The notes beneath the pieces are model-generated. The model saw nothing but the letters and a program-made list of their open reading frames with translations. It did no database searches and had not been told where the DNA came from. A stretch of DNA of 64,000 bases from Roseomonas aerilata DSM 19363 (lineage in GTDB: Bacteria > Pseudomonadota > Alphaproteobacteria > Acetobacterales > Acetobacteraceae), in contig NZ_JONP01000001.1 of NCBI RefSeq assembly GCF_000711725.1, forward strand, positions 248,001-312,000, given 5' to 3'. This document shows, piece by piece, positions 15,905-25,256 of this stretch. How positions within the stretch are numbered: position 1 is the stretch's first letter; each line of letters begins with the position of its first letter. The translations under genes and the position numbers were made by a program.

Positions 15905-16020
15905 CGCCAGGCAAATCATCCCCAGGGCCAATAAGCATCCTCCGGGAGCTGGCTCTGTCCGGACCCTGGTCCGGGTATCTGGTGCCCACCTGCGCTAGCA
16001 GGCCTTGGGAGGACGAATCG
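15905..16020 (+). ncRNA. ssrS: 6S RNA candidate
   Basis: It lies between zapA and ygfA, the standard place for the sigma70-mimicking 6S RNA. The 250-nt gap has no convincing ORF. A closing stem pairs 15921-15929 with 16001-16009 (one G-U), extended imperfectly outward. A hairpin at 15959-15963/15970-15974 sits in the apical arm, and a large internal region separates the two. This matches the closed-bubble architecture of 6S RNA. Ends are approximate; no promoter was resolved. Confidence 0.5.
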
Positions 16021-16079
16021 CCAGCGGTCATGGCGGCTCCGCACCCTTCTTCCCCTCGATCGAGTCGGCCACTCTGCGC

Positions 16080-16658
16080 ATGAGCGGGGGCGGCGAGGAT
16101 CCGCGCCTGCGCGCGGCCAAGGTGGTGGCGCGCGAGGAGGCGCAGGCGCGCCGGGCCTCCGCCCTGGCCGCGGGGGCCGGGCCGGCGCTGTGCGCGCATG
16201 TTCTGCGCGAGACGCCGCCGCCCGCGGGCGCGGTGGTCGCGGGCTTCTGGCCCATGGGGCACGAGATCGACATCCGGCCGCTGCTGCGGGCGCTGGAGGG
16301 GCGCGGGCACCGGCTCTGCCTCCCGCGCACGCCGAAGCGCGGCCTGCCGCTCGACTTCCGCGCCTTCGCTTTCGGAGATGCGATGGACAAGGGGCCCTTC
16401 GGGACCTTGCAGCCCCTGGCGGAGGCGGCACCTCTCACCCCTGGCTTCGTCATCGTGCCGCTGCTGGCCTTCGACGGGGCGGGGAGGCGGCTGGGCTATG
16501 GTGGCGGGTATTACGACCGCACGCTGGCGGCGCTGCCGGGGGTTCCGACGCTCGGCGTGGCCTTCGCCTGCCAGGAGATGGACGAGGTGCCGGCGGGTCC
16601 GCTCGATGCGCCGCTGGACGCCGTTGCGACGGAAGCGGGGGTGATGCGGTTCCGATGA
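16080..16658 (+). CDS. ygfA: 5-formyltetrahydrofolate cyclo-ligase
   Basis: 192 aa; ATG at 16080. It converts 5-formyl-THF to 5,10-methenyl-THF with ATP. The signature L-G-Y-G-G-G-Y-Y-D-R-T-L (nucleotide-binding loop) is near residue 140. Basic residues start the N-terminal helix (L-R-A-A-K-V-V-A-R-E-E), and F-W-P-M-G-H-E-I-D lies in the substrate region. Cotranscription with 6S RNA is known in E. coli and is likely here. It is followed 34 nt later by the YmdB-like gene. Confidence 0.92.
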   Translation: MSGGGEDPRLRAAKVVAREEAQARRASALAAGAGPALCAHVLRETPPPAGAVVAGFWPMGHEIDIRPLLRALEGRGHRLCLPRTPKRGLPLDFRAFAFGDAMDKGPFGTLQPLAEAAPLTPGFVIVPLLAFDGAGRRLGYGGGYYDRTLAALPGVPTLGVAFACQEMDEVPAGPLDAPLDAVATEAGVMRFR

Positions 16659-16692
16659 CGCGGGTGCGCGGGTTTTCCGAGGGGTGGTTGGG

Positions 16693-17514
16693 TTGAGGAT
16701 CCTGTTCCTGGGCGACGTGGTCGGGCGCGCGGGCCGCGATGCGGTGGTCGAGCGGCTGCCGGGCCTGCGTGCGGAGCTGCGCGCCGACCTCGTGGTGCTG
16801 AACGCCGAGAACGCCTCTCACGGCTTCGGCCTGGCGCCGGAGATGGCGCGGGCCTTCCTCGCGGCCGGGGCGGATGTGCTGACGCTCGGCAACCATGCCT
16901 GGGACCGCAAGGAGATCATCCCCTACATCGAGGGCGAGCCGCGCCTGATCCGGCCGATGAACTACCCGCCGGGCACGCCGGGGCGCGGCGCGACCGTGGT
17001 GGAAGTGCCGGGCGGGCGCCGGGCGCTGGTGATCCAGGTGATGGGCCGGCTGTTCATGGAGCCGCTGGACGACCCCTTCCGCGCCGCCCAGGCCGAACTG
17101 GCGCGTCACTCGCTGGGCGCGCACGGCTCCGTGCAGGCGGTGGTGGTGGATATCCACGCGGAGGCGACGAGCGAGAAGCTCGGCTTCGGGCACTCTTTCG
17201 ACGGGCGGGTGAGCCTCGTGGCCGGCACGCACACCCACGTGCCGACGGCGGATCACCAGGTGCTGGAGGGTGGCACGGCCTATATTTCCGATGCCGGGAT
17301 GTGCGGCGACTACGACAGCGTGATCGGCATGGCCAAGGCCGGCGCCTCGATCCGCTTCTGGCGGAAGGTGCCGGCCGAGCGGCTGGCGCCGGCGGAGGGA
17401 CCGGCGACGCTCTGCGGCGTGCTGGTGGAGACGGACGACGCGACGGGGCTCGCGCAGCGGATCGGGCCGCTGCGGGTGGGTGGACGGCTCTCGGCGATCA
17501 CGCCGGGATTTTAG
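16693..17514 (+). CDS. TIGR00282 family metallophosphoesterase (YmdB-like)
   Basis: 273 aa from the TTG at 16693, which gives the family-typical (M)-R-I-L-F-L-G-D start and has GAGGGG 8 nt upstream; GTG 16684 is an alternative. Metal ligands are visible in G-D-V-V-G-R-A-G, L-N-A-E-N-A, L-G-N-H-A-W-D, and A-G-T-H-T-H-V-P-T-A-D. B. subtilis YmdB is a cyclic-nucleotide phosphodiesterase that affects biofilm fate. The physiological substrate here is unknown. Followed by a likely terminator. Confidence 0.88.
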   Translation: MRILFLGDVVGRAGRDAVVERLPGLRAELRADLVVLNAENASHGFGLAPEMARAFLAAGADVLTLGNHAWDRKEIIPYIEGEPRLIRPMNYPPGTPGRGATVVEVPGGRRALVIQVMGRLFMEPLDDPFRAAQAELARHSLGAHGSVQAVVVDIHAEATSEKLGFGHSFDGRVSLVAGTHTHVPTADHQVLEGGTAYISDAGMCGDYDSVIGMAKAGASIRFWRKVPAERLAPAEGPATLCGVLVETDDATGLAQRIGPLRVGGRLSAITPGF

Positions 17515-17588
17515 CGGGCATCACGTCCGGGCGCGGGCGGGAAACCAGTCCTGCCGGGGGTCGCTTTGAAAAGGGGGCTCGTGGAAGG

Positions 17589-17613
17589 CGAAGGCCGACC
17601 GCGCCTTCGGCTT
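17589..17613 (+). terminator. Rho-independent terminator
   Basis: A 7-bp stem CGAAGGC/GCCTTCG (17589-17595 with 17603-17609) followed by GCTTT, 75 nt after the YmdB-like stop. Confidence 0.55.
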
Positions 17614-17671
17614 TGGTGGCGCCATGTCTGCCAGGGACCGGTGAGCCCACCAGCCTGGAGTGCCCCAACGC

Positions 17672-20131
17672 ATGCAGCAGCCCCGCCGTTCCGATGCAGC
17701 GCGCCCGTGTCCGCTCCTCGCCTGGCCGGGAAGGGTTCTGCGTGGGGGATGGTTGGCGGTGCTGCTGGCAACCGCGCTGTTGGCGGGGCCCGCGCGGGCG
17801 CAGGACGCGGCCTCGCTGACGCCAGCGGAGGCGCGGCAGGCGCTTGAGGTGCTGCAGGACGCGGGCCGGCGGCGGCAGGTGATCGAGGTGCTGCGCGCGA
17901 TCGCGGCGGCGGGACCGGAGGAGGTGGCGGAGCGCGCGCCGGCCCCGGCCACGGGCGGCGCCGCGCCGCCGGCCCGCACCGCCCCGGCGGCAGGCGCGGC
18001 CGCTCCGGCGGCGGAGACGGTCTCGCTGACCTCTGACAGCCTGCTCGGCGCGATCATCGCTTCCTCCTCCACCTGGCTCTCAGGGCTATCGGGGGTGCTG
18101 GCGGCGGCGGGGAGCGTGATCGGGGGCGCGCCGCTCGTCTGGAACTGGTTGGCGCGGACGGCGACGAATCCCTTCGCGCAAACTGCCGTGCTGGACGTCG
18201 CCTGGCGGCTGGTGGTGGTGGTCGGGCTGGCCTGGGCACTGCGCTGGCTGCTGGCGCGCGCGCTGCGCCGGGCCGTGCGGGCGCTGGAGCGGCGGGCCGA
18301 GGCCCGGCGGGCGCGCCGGCGCGCGGCGCCGGAGGTTGCGCCGGGCATCGCCAGCCGGCCGGAGCGCCGGCTGCTGCACCGGGCGCCGCTGGCGGCCCTC
18401 TGGCTGCTGCTGGAACTCGTGCCGCTGGCGGGCTTCGCGGCAGCGGGGAATCTTCTCGTCACCACGCCGCTCGGGGGCGCGGGGGGCATCGCGCCGCTGA
18501 TCATCCTTGTCGCGGTGAATGCCTTCGTCGTGCAGCAGGCGGCGATGGCGATCGGCCGGGCCGCGGTGTCGCCGGAATCGCGGGAGCTGCGGCTGTTCCG
18601 CCTCTCGGACGAGAGCGCGGCCTATGTGGAGGTCTGGCTTGGGAGGATCACGGGGGTCGCGATCTACGGGATGGCCGGGCTGGATGTCGCGCGGCTGCTC
18701 GGCCTTTATCCCGCGGCCTACGACTCCGCGGCCAAGCTGCTGATCCTGCTGAACCACCTGCTGCTCGCGCTGGTGGTGATGCAGTGCCGGCACGCGGTGG
18801 CGGTCGCCATCGCGCCGGCGGGCCATGCGAGCGGGACGGTCGCGGTGCTGCGCCACTGGTTCGCGCGCATCTGGCACGTGGTCGCGATCTTCCTGCTGAT
18901 CGCGGTCTGGTTCGTCTGGGCGCTGCGGATCGACAACGGCTACGCGCTGCTGCTGCGCTACGTGGGCGCGACGGTGGTGGTGCTGGTCCTCGCGCGGCTG
19001 GCGGCGGTGGCGGTGCTCGGGGCGCTGGACCGCGTCTTCCGCATCGGCGAGGAGACGGCGCAGCGGCTGCCCTCTCTGGCGGGGCGCGCCAACCGCTACG
19101 TGCCGATCCTGCGGCACGTCGTCTCGGGCGCGATCGGGGTGCTGGCGGCGCTGGCGCTGCTGCAGGTCTGGGGGCTCGATGTCACGGGGTCCTTCCACGA
19201 CGGCGGGCTGGGGCAGCGCGTCGCGGGCTCCGCCGTCGTGCTTCTCGTCGCGGCCGTGCTGGGCGTCGTGATCTGGGAGGGCGTGGACAGCTGGATGAGC
19301 CGCAAGATCGCGGGACTCACGGGATCCGGCGAGTACGCGCGCGCGGCCAGGCTGCGGACGCTGCTGCCGCTGCTGCACTCCACGCTGCTCGTCGCGATCG
19401 TGCTCGTGGTGGGCTTCACGGCGCTCTCGCAGCTCGGCGTCAACATCGCGCCGCTGCTGGCGGGGGCGGGGATCGTCGGCGTCGCCGTTGGCTTCGGCTC
19501 GCAGAAGCTCGTTCAGGACGTGATCACCGGCATCTTCCTGCTGCTGGAGAACACGATGCAGGTGGGGGACTGGGTGACGGTCTCGGGCCTCTCGGGCTCC
19601 GTCGAGAACCTTTCCATACGCACGATCCGGCTGCGCGCGGGGGATGGGTCGGTGCACGTGATTCCGTTCAGCTCCGTCAGCACCGTGACGAACACCAACC
19701 GCGGCATCGGCAACGCGGCCGTCTCCGTCACCGTCGCCTTCTCGGAGGATCCGGACCGGGTCGGCTGCGTGCTGAAGGAAATCGGGGCGGAGATGCGGCG
19801 CGATCCGGCTTTCCGCGACCTCATCCTCGACGACTTCGCGCTCTGGGGCGTGGACAAGGTGGACGGCGCGACCTTCACCGTGCTCGGCCAGATGAAGTGC
19901 ACCGATGCGGGGCGCTGGGGTGTGCAGCGGGAGTTCAACCGCCGCATCAAGGGTCGCTTCCAGGAGATGGGGATCGAGATCGCGCTGCCGGCGCAATCGG
20001 TCATCCTTTCCCGCGCGCCTCGACCGGGGGAAGCGGCGGAGGGCCATGCGGCCGAGGACGTGGTGACGGGCACGGCCTCGGGGGCGGAACGGCACTCGCC
20101 GCCGCCTGCGGCTTTGGGGAATACGCAGTAG
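17672..20131 (+). CDS. large MscS-family mechanosensitive channel (YbiO-like)
   Basis: About 819 aa from the ATG at 17672; GTG 17660 is possible. Signal peptide (LAVLLATALLAGPARAQ), a periplasmic N-domain to ~130, then about ten membrane helices. The MscS pore signature follows: A-G-A-G-I-V-G-V-A-V-G-F-G-S-Q-K-L-V-Q-D near residue 610, then V-G-D-W-V and the beta-domain I-P-F-S-S-V. The long N-terminal module resembles the E. coli YbiO/YbdG class rather than MscS itself. It opens under hypo-osmotic stress. Upstream is a terminator; downstream a bidirectional hairpin. Confidence 0.9.
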   Translation: MQQPRRSDAARPCPLLAWPGRVLRGGWLAVLLATALLAGPARAQDAASLTPAEARQALEVLQDAGRRRQVIEVLRAIAAAGPEEVAERAPAPATGGAAPPARTAPAAGAAAPAAETVSLTSDSLLGAIIASSSTWLSGLSGVLAAAGSVIGGAPLVWNWLARTATNPFAQTAVLDVAWRLVVVVGLAWALRWLLARALRRAVRALERRAEARRARRRAAPEVAPGIASRPERRLLHRAPLAALWLLLELVPLAGFAAAGNLLVTTPLGGAGGIAPLIILVAVNAFVVQQAAMAIGRAAVSPESRELRLFRLSDESAAYVEVWLGRITGVAIYGMAGLDVARLLGLYPAAYDSAAKLLILLNHLLLALVVMQCRHAVAVAIAPAGHASGTVAVLRHWFARIWHVVAIFLLIAVWFVWALRIDNGYALLLRYVGATVVVLVLARLAAVAVLGALDRVFRIGEETAQRLPSLAGRANRYVPILRHVVSGAIGVLAALALLQVWGLDVTGSFHDGGLGQRVAGSAVVLLVAAVLGVVIWEGVDSWMSRKIAGLTGSGEYARAARLRTLLPLLHSTLLVAIVLVVGFTALSQLGVNIAPLLAGAGIVGVAVGFGSQKLVQDVITGIFLLLENTMQVGDWVTVSGLSGSVENLSIRTIRLRAGDGSVHVIPFSSVSTVTNTNRGIGNAAVSVTVAFSEDPDRVGCVLKEIGAEMRRDPAFRDLILDDFALWGVDKVDGATFTVLGQMKCTDAGRWGVQREFNRRIKGRFQEMGIEIALPAQSVILSRAPRPGEAAEGHAAEDVVTGTASGAERHSPPPAALGNTQ

Positions 20132-20159
20132 GGGGGCGCCGGCGCGCTTGGCGCTCCCC
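20131..20159. terminator. bidirectional hairpin
   Basis: A 10-bp GC stem with one G-U (20131-20140 with 20150-20159) between the converging MscS and DUF4337 genes. No T-run on either strand. Confidence 0.45.
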
Positions 20160-20180
20160 CGATAGGCTCAGACCAGGGCC

Positions 20181-20744
20181 TCAGAGATGGAGCAGTTCCG
20201 GCGCGAAGAAGCCAAGGCCGGCGAGGACGGTGCCAAGGACGCCCAGCAGCGCGCCGCCGAGGGCGAGGAGGGGCACGCCGGTGACGATGCTCGCCGAGGC
20301 GATGACGATGGCGACCTGGAAGGCGGCGGAGCCGTACTCGTACATGTGGTAGGCGGCCATGGAGCGGTCCCGGATGCGTTCGGCGGCCTTGGCGCGCTCG
20401 GCGAGTTCGCGGCGGCCCTCGCCGGTGGAGGGCTCGCTTTCGTAGCGCTGCGCGGTGGCCTGCCAAGCGGCCACCTGGCGGGAGTTGGTGGCGCGGCGGG
20501 TCTCGTCGCCGCCATCGGGCAGCAGGGCGGCGGTTTCGGCGGCGGTGCGCAGGGTGGTCTGGCGGATGGTGCGGGCCTGGAAGAAGGCCCAGAGGTTCGA
20601 GGCCTCCACGTTGCGCGAGAGGGCTTCGGTCTGCGCGCTCTTCGCGCCGGTCTCGGCGAGCGCGAGGAAGAGGGCGAGGACGGCAATGAGGAGCGCGACG
20701 CGCTTGTTCTCGCCGCTGTGGTCGACATGGCCGTGGCCGGTCAT
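20181..20744 (-). CDS. DUF4337 membrane protein
   Basis: 187 aa from the ATG at 20744 (AGAGGA upstream). One N-terminal membrane helix (R-V-A-L-L-I-A-V-L-A-L-F-L-A-L-A-E) and two C-terminal ones (V-A-I-V-I-A-S-A-S-I-V-T-G-V and L-G-V-L-G-T-V-L-A-G-L-G-F-F) flank a soluble helical middle. The N-A-F/W-A-F-F-Q-A-R-T-I-R-Q-T region is typical of DUF4337. Function unknown. The His-containing start (G-H-G-H-V-D-H) could bind metal, but this is speculative. Confidence 0.75.
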   Translation of the reverse strand: MTGHGHVDHSGENKRVALLIAVLALFLALAETGAKSAQTEALSRNVEASNLWAFFQARTIRQTTLRTAAETAALLPDGGDETRRATNSRQVAAWQATAQRYESEPSTGEGRRELAERAKAAERIRDRSMAAYHMYEYGSAAFQVAIVIASASIVTGVPLLALGGALLGVLGTVLAGLGFFAPELLHL

Positions 20745-20827
20745 GGGGATCCTCTTACATGAAAAATCCCCCATGCCATTCGGTCGCGGGGCTGTGAAGA
20801 GGCCCCGCTGGCTCGATGCCTGCCGTG

Positions 20828-21811
20828 CTACTCCGGCCTGATGCCCACCTCCGCAACGAGGCGCTCGTTGGCCGCGCGCTCGCTCTGGATGAGTGCCTCG
20901 AACCGTACGGGTGTCTCGACGACGGGGCGCAGCCCGAGTTCCTGCATGCGGCGGGTGATTGCGGCGTCCTCGACGCTGAGGCGAATGGCTTCGGCCAGGC
21001 TGTCGCGCAGGCTCGGGGACATTCGCTTCGGTCCCCAGACGGCAAGCCAGTCAACATTCGAAAGGCTCGGAAAGCCGCTTTCCGACAGCGTCGGCACGTC
21101 CGGCAACGCTGGCAGACGCTCCGCTGTCGCGACGGCAAGCGCCTTCACCTGGCGGCTGCGGATCAGGTCGATCGCGGGAGCCATCGGCGCGACCATGAGG
21201 GCGATCGTCCCCGCGATGAGATCGCTCATGGCAGGGCCGGTGCCGCGATAGGCGATCGTCAGCGGCTCGATCCCGAGGCTCTTTCCCATGGACGCGGCGA
21301 CGAGGTGGCTCACCGAGCCGAGGGAGGGATAGCCGAAGGCGTACCTCTGCGGGCTGCTCCGAAGGGCAGCGATCAGGGCGGCCACGTCGTTGGCCTCGAC
21401 CGTCCGTGGGTTGGCAATGAGGACGTAGGGCTCCTCGGCGAGCCGGGCGATGGGCGTGAAGTCGGCGTAGGGATCGTAGCTCACGGCCTTGATCACGTAG
21501 CGCGCCATCAGGTGGACCTTCGGGCTGATCAGCAGCACCTGCCCGTCCGGGGCCGCCTGCGACACGAACTCGCCGCCCACGACGCCGCTCGCGCCCGAGC
21601 GGTTCTCCACCACCCAGGTCTGGTTCAGGCGCTCCGACATCTTCGGCGTGATGAGGCGCGCCAGCGTGTCCGTGGTTCCACCGGGGGCGAAGGGCACCAC
21701 GAGGCGGGCCGGGCCGCGCTGCGCGGTTTGCGCCCAAAGCGCCTTGCCCGGCGGGAGGGCAGCGGCGGCACCGAGACCCAGCGCCAGCCTTCGCGTGATG
21801 ACGTGATTCAT
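20828..21811 (-). CDS. tripartite tricarboxylate transporter substrate-binding protein (TctC/Bug), divergent subfamily
   Basis: 327 aa from the ATG at 21811. A signal peptide is followed by P-F-A-P-G-G-T-T-D-T, V-V-E-N-R-S-G-A-S-G, A-Y-R-G-T-G-P-A-M, all Bug-family landmarks. The body is clearly different from the other two receptors in the window, for example N-V-D-W-L-A-V-W-G in place of W-H-G-L-Y-A-P. No TctAB genes are adjacent. Ligand unknown; probably a periplasmic carboxylate receptor. Confidence 0.88.
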   Translation of the reverse strand: MNHVITRRLALGLGAAAALPPGKALWAQTAQRGPARLVVPFAPGGTTDTLARLITPKMSERLNQTWVVENRSGASGVVGGEFVSQAAPDGQVLLISPKVHLMARYVIKAVSYDPYADFTPIARLAEEPYVLIANPRTVEANDVAALIAALRSSPQRYAFGYPSLGSVSHLVAASMGKSLGIEPLTIAYRGTGPAMSDLIAGTIALMVAPMAPAIDLIRSRQVKALAVATAERLPALPDVPTLSESGFPSLSNVDWLAVWGPKRMSPSLRDSLAEAIRLSVEDAAITRRMQELGLRPVVETPVRFEALIQSERAANERLVAEVGIRPE

Positions 21812-22083
21812 CTCGTCGCGTCTTCCCCGGACTGCTCGACTTGCGCGAGCCGTTATCTTTCGTGCCCCTGCGAGACGCGCTGCCTGCGCTGCGGAACGCC
21901 TCTGCAAAAAACTTTGACAGGACATTTGCCCCGCAGCAAGTCGGCCGTGCCGGGCTGGAAGAGTGCGGTGCTGGCGTCCTGGACAGGCACCGGGCGGCGC
22001 GCATCCCTCGGCATGTGCCGGGACGAGGCGCACCGTTTCTGCCCCGAGGCCACCATGCGTTTCCCGACGGAGGAGGACCGAGC

Positions 22084-22509
22084 CTAGTCCTCCCTCACGC
22101 GGCCGCGGTTCCGTTTGATGCCCGAGCGCACCTCCTTCGCGGCGAGGCGGCGCTGCTGGCTGCCCTTGGTGGGGCGGGTCGGGCGCCGGATCACGGGGGC
22201 GACGAGCGCGTCGCGGAGGAGGGCGGTGAGGCGGGCGCGGGCGGCCTCCCGGTTGCGCTCCTGGGTACGGTGCTCGCGGGAGGTGAGGAGGAGTGCGCCC
22301 TCCTCGGTCATGCGCCGGCCGGCAAGTGCCCGGAGGCGGGCGAGGACGGGTTCGGTCAGGCCTGGAACGCGGGTGGTGTCCAGGCGGAGCTGCACCGCGG
22401 TCGCCACCTTGTTGACGTTCTGCCCGCCAGGGCCGGAGGCGGCGATGAAGCTCTCCTCCAGGGCATCGGCGGGGATGGTCAGGCGGTGGGTGACGCGGAT
22501 CGGGTCCAA
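22084..22509 (-). CDS. arfB: alternative ribosome-rescue factor ArfB
   Basis: 141 aa. The release-factor catalytic loop G-P-G-G-Q-N-V-N-K puts GGQ at residues 28-30. There is no stop-codon-recognition domain. The C-terminal tail is basic and ends in R-L-A-A-K-E-V-R-S-G-I-K-R-N-R, as ArfB uses to probe the empty mRNA channel. It hydrolyses peptidyl-tRNA on stalled non-stop ribosomes. The start is a TTG 1 nt after the stop of the flavoprotein gene, without a visible ribosome site, so it is probably translated by coupling. Confidence 0.9.
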   Translation of the reverse strand: MDPIRVTHRLTIPADALEESFIAASGPGGQNVNKVATAVQLRLDTTRVPGLTEPVLARLRALAGRRMTEEGALLLTSREHRTQERNREAARARLTALLRDALVAPVIRRPTRPTKGSQQRRLAAKEVRSGIKRNRGRVRED

Positions 22510-22510
22510 G

Positions 22511-23140
22511 TTAGTAGAGTTCGGCCGCGCATTGCGGGGCGACGACGTTGTCGTAGTGGTTCCCGCTCAGGCGGCCGGCGGTGTGCTCGGCGAGCAGCTC
22601 ACCGCCCGTGGGCGCGCCCACGGGGCGGGGGGCGCCGGACCAGAGGGCGCCGCGGAGAAGGGCGCGCGGGCACTGGATATAGACCTCGGTGACGGAGACG
22701 AGGAGGACCGTGGCGGGGGTGGTGCGGCCCATCATCAGCCGCTCGCGCAGGGAGGGATCGGTGGTGATGCGGGCGGTGCCGTGGACGCGCAGCGTCTCGT
22801 TCACGCCGGGCACGAAGAAGAGGAGGGCGACGCGGGGGTCGTCGATGACGTCCCGCAGGGCGTCGAGCCGGTTGTTGCCGCGGCGGTCCGGCAGGGCGAG
22901 GGTCCGCTCATCCAGCAGGACGACGAAGCCCGGGGCGTCGCCGCGCGGGGTGGCGTGGGGGCCGCGCTGGCCGATGGTGGAGAGGATGAAGAAGGGGGAA
23001 TTGGCGATGAAGGCGGCGCTGCGGCCCTCGAGCCGGTCGCCCATCTTCGTCAGCACCCGTTCCGTGGGGGTGGGGTAGAGGGAGGACAGGGCTTCCTGGG
23101 TGGTGACGTCGAAGGGGTTGGAGGCGGGGTTGGCGTCCAT
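22511..23140 (-). CDS. pyridoxamine 5'-phosphate oxidase-family FMN protein (MSMEG_1061-like)
   Basis: 209 aa from the ATG at 23140 (GGAG 9 nt upstream); an ATG 27 nt earlier lacks a ribosome site. The split-barrel flavin fold is recognisable: F-F-I-L-S-T, A-T-P-R-G-D-A-P-G-F-V, D-R-R-G-N-N-R-L-D, R-V-A-L-L-F-F-V-P-G and L-R-V-H-G-T-A. These are the signatures of the MSMEG_1061 subgroup. Members bind FMN or F420 and reduce unknown substrates. The trailing C-P-R-A-L-L-R-G-A-L-W segment is typical. Operon with arfB. Confidence 0.85.
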   Translation of the reverse strand: MDANPASNPFDVTTQEALSSLYPTPTERVLTKMGDRLEGRSAAFIANSPFFILSTIGQRGPHATPRGDAPGFVVLLDERTLALPDRRGNNRLDALRDVIDDPRVALLFFVPGVNETLRVHGTARITTDPSLRERLMMGRTTPATVLLVSVTEVYIQCPRALLRGALWSGAPRPVGAPTGGELLAEHTAGRLSGNHYDNVVAPQCAAELY

Positions 23141-23388
23141 CGCGGGCGGCTCCGGGTTCGAGGGCATGGTGGACGCAGGCAAGGGGCGCGCCAAGCTGTT
23201 CCGGAAGCACCGCCGCGGGTGGCGCGGCCCGGCCCGGCCGATTATCATGACAGTCCCGAGCCCCGCCGCGAGGGCCGCCCCGGAACCCTCCGGGGCCTGG
23301 TCCCGGCGGGCCGGCGCGCGGCCCGCGGGCTCCTTCGGGGCATCCTGGCCGGCGTGCCGGGACCCAGGAAGGAACAGGAACGCCGACC

Positions 23389-24138
23389 ATGGCCGGCCAT
23401 TCGCACGCCAAGAACATCGCCCACCGCAAGGCCGCGCAGAGCGCCAAGCGCGCCCAGGCCTGGGGCAAGCTGATCCGCGAGGTCACCGTCTCCGCCAAGC
23501 AGGGGATGCCCGACCCCGCGCACAACCCGCGCCTGCGGGCGGCGGTGAAGGCCGCGCTGGTGGCCAACATGCCGCGCGACACGGTGGAGCGCGCGATCAA
23601 GCGCGTGGCCCAGGGCACGGACACCGAGAACTACGACGAGGTGCGCTACGAGGGCTACGGCCCGAACGGCGTCGCGATCATCGTCGAGGCGCTGACGGAC
23701 AACCGCAACCGCACGGCCTCCGACCTGCGCTCCATGTTCTCGAAGAATGGCGGGGCGCTGGGCGAGAGCAATTCAGTGGCCTTCCAGTTCGAGCGGGAGG
23801 GGGTGGTGCGCTACCCGCCCTCCGCCGGGGATGCGGACACGGTGCTGGAGGCGGCGATCGAGGCCGGCGCCAGCGACGTGGAGAGCGACGAGGACGGGCA
23901 CGCGATCCGCACGGCGATCGAGGACCTTTTCACCGTGCGCGATGCGCTGGAGGCGAAGCTGGGCCCGGCCGAGAGCGCCAAGCTGGAATGGCGGCCGAAC
24001 GCGACGGTGCCGCTGGACGAGGAATCGGCGGGCGGCGTGCTGAAGCTCGTGGACGCGCTGGACGAGCACGACGACGTGCAGAACGTCTACGCGAATTTCG
24101 ACGTGCCGGACGACGTGCTCGATCGGCTGACGGCTTGA
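23389..24138 (+). CDS. yebC: YebC/PmpR family protein
   Basis: 249 aa. The N-terminus [13 protein letters not shown] is the family fingerprint. [20 protein letters not shown] and F-S-K-N-G-G follow. Once annotated only as a transcription regulator, YebC proteins have recently been linked to relief of ribosome stalling at proline-rich stretches. That would be relevant here given the Pro-rich proteins encoded nearby. It overlaps ruvC by 4 nt, the usual alphaproteobacterial order. The 5' leader contains two GC hairpins (around 23277-23330). Confidence 0.93.
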   Translation: MAGHSHAKNIAHRKAAQSAKRAQAWGKLIREVTVSAKQGMPDPAHNPRLRAAVKAALVANMPRDTVERAIKRVAQGTDTENYDEVRYEGYGPNGVAIIVEALTDNRNRTASDLRSMFSKNGGALGESNSVAFQFEREGVVRYPPSAGDADTVLEAAIEAGASDVESDEDGHAIRTAIEDLFTVRDALEAKLGPAESAKLEWRPNATVPLDEESAGGVLKLVDALDEHDDVQNVYANFDVPDDVLDRLTA

Positions 24139-24650
24139 GCCTCTCCGTTCGCATCCTGGGGCTCGACCCCGGCCTCCAGCACACGGGCTGGGGGCTGGTG
24201 GAGAGCACGGGATCGCGGCTGCGCCACCTCGGCGACGGGGTGGTGAGCACAAAGGCCGACCTGCCGCTGGCGGAGCGGCTCTGCATCATTCACCGCGCGC
24301 TTTCGGCGCTGATCGAGGAGCACCGGCCGCACGAGGCGGCGGTGGAGCATACCTATGTCAACAAGAATCCGGGCGCGGCGCTGAAGCTGGGGCAGGCGCG
24401 CGGGGTGGTGCTGCTGGCGCCGGCGATGCTCGGCGTGATCGTAGCCGAGTACCAGGCGATGGAGATCAAGCGCGCCGTGGTCGGCACCGGCCATGCCGAC
24501 AAGATCCAGGTGCAGGACATGGTGCGGCGGCTGCTGCCGGGCGCCGTGATCAAGCGGGCGGATGCGGCGGACGCGCTGGCGATCGCGATCTGCCACGCGA
24601 ACCACCGCTCCACCCGGAATGCGCTCGCGCGCGGCTATGTGCCGGCATGA
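24135..24650 (+). CDS. ruvC: Holliday junction resolvase RuvC
   Basis: 171 aa (E. coli 173). The only fitting start is a TTG at 24135 overlapping the yebC stop (TTGA). Catalytic acidic residues are visible: Asp11 in I-L-G-L-D-P-G, Glu in A-A-V-E-H-T-Y, and the paired Asp in [14 protein letters not shown]. RuvC nicks the two strands of a Holliday junction held by RuvAB. Its stop overlaps the ruvA start by 4 nt. Confidence 0.94.
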   Translation: MSLSVRILGLDPGLQHTGWGLVESTGSRLRHLGDGVVSTKADLPLAERLCIIHRALSALIEEHRPHEAAVEHTYVNKNPGAALKLGQARGVVLLAPAMLGVIVAEYQAMEIKRAVVGTGHADKIQVQDMVRRLLPGAVIKRADAADALAIAICHANHRSTRNALARGYVPA

Positions 24651-25255
24651 TCGGGAAGCTGACCGGGCGCCTCGACTCGGTGCACGAGGGGGGCTGCATC
24701 CTCGACGTGAACGGGGTGGGCTACCTTGTCGCGGCCTCCTCGCGCGCGGTCGCGGCGCTGCCGGCGGATGCGCGCGGCACCCTCTGGATCGAGACGGTGG
24801 TGCGGGAGGACGCGATCACCCTCTACGGCTTCGCGGACGCGGCGGAGCGGGACTGGTTCCGGCTGCTGACGGGCATTCAGGGCGTGGGGCCGAAGGTGGC
24901 GCTGGGGCTGCTCTCGGCGATGTCGCCGGGCGACCTGGCGGCGGCGATCCTGGCAGGGGACCGGGGAAGCCTCACGCGCGCCCCGGGCGTGGGGCCGAAG
25001 CTCGCGGTGCGGCTGCTGAGCGAGCTGCGCGAGAAGGTCGGTGGGATGCCGACGGGAGATGCGAGCTTCGTCGTGCCCGCCGCGCCGGTGCCGGAGCGCG
25101 GGGCGGCGGCGGATGCGGTTTCGGCGCTGCTGAACCTTGGCTGGCGGCGGCCGGAAGCGGCCTCGGTCGTCGCGCGGGTCATGGACCGGCTGGGTGAGGG
25201 CGCGGACCTGAACACGCTGATCCGCGAGAGCCTGAAGGAGATGGCGCCGCGCTAA
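24647..25255 (+). CDS. ruvA: Holliday junction branch migration protein RuvA
   Basis: 202 aa. M-I-G-K-L-T-G start, OB-fold N-domain (to ~65), two helix-hairpin-helix motifs (G-I-Q-G-V-G-P-K-V-A and A-P-G-V-G-P-K-L-A), and a C-terminal RuvB-contact helix bundle (A-V-S-A-L-L-N-L-G-W...). It binds four-way junctions as a tetramer and loads RuvB. Translationally coupled to ruvC. Confidence 0.95.
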   Translation: MIGKLTGRLDSVHEGGCILDVNGVGYLVAASSRAVAALPADARGTLWIETVVREDAITLYGFADAAERDWFRLLTGIQGVGPKVALGLLSAMSPGDLAAAILAGDRGSLTRAPGVGPKLAVRLLSELREKVGGMPTGDASFVVPAAPVPERGAAADAVSALLNLGWRRPEAASVVARVMDRLGEGADLNTLIRESLKEMAPR

Positions 25256-25256
25256 C

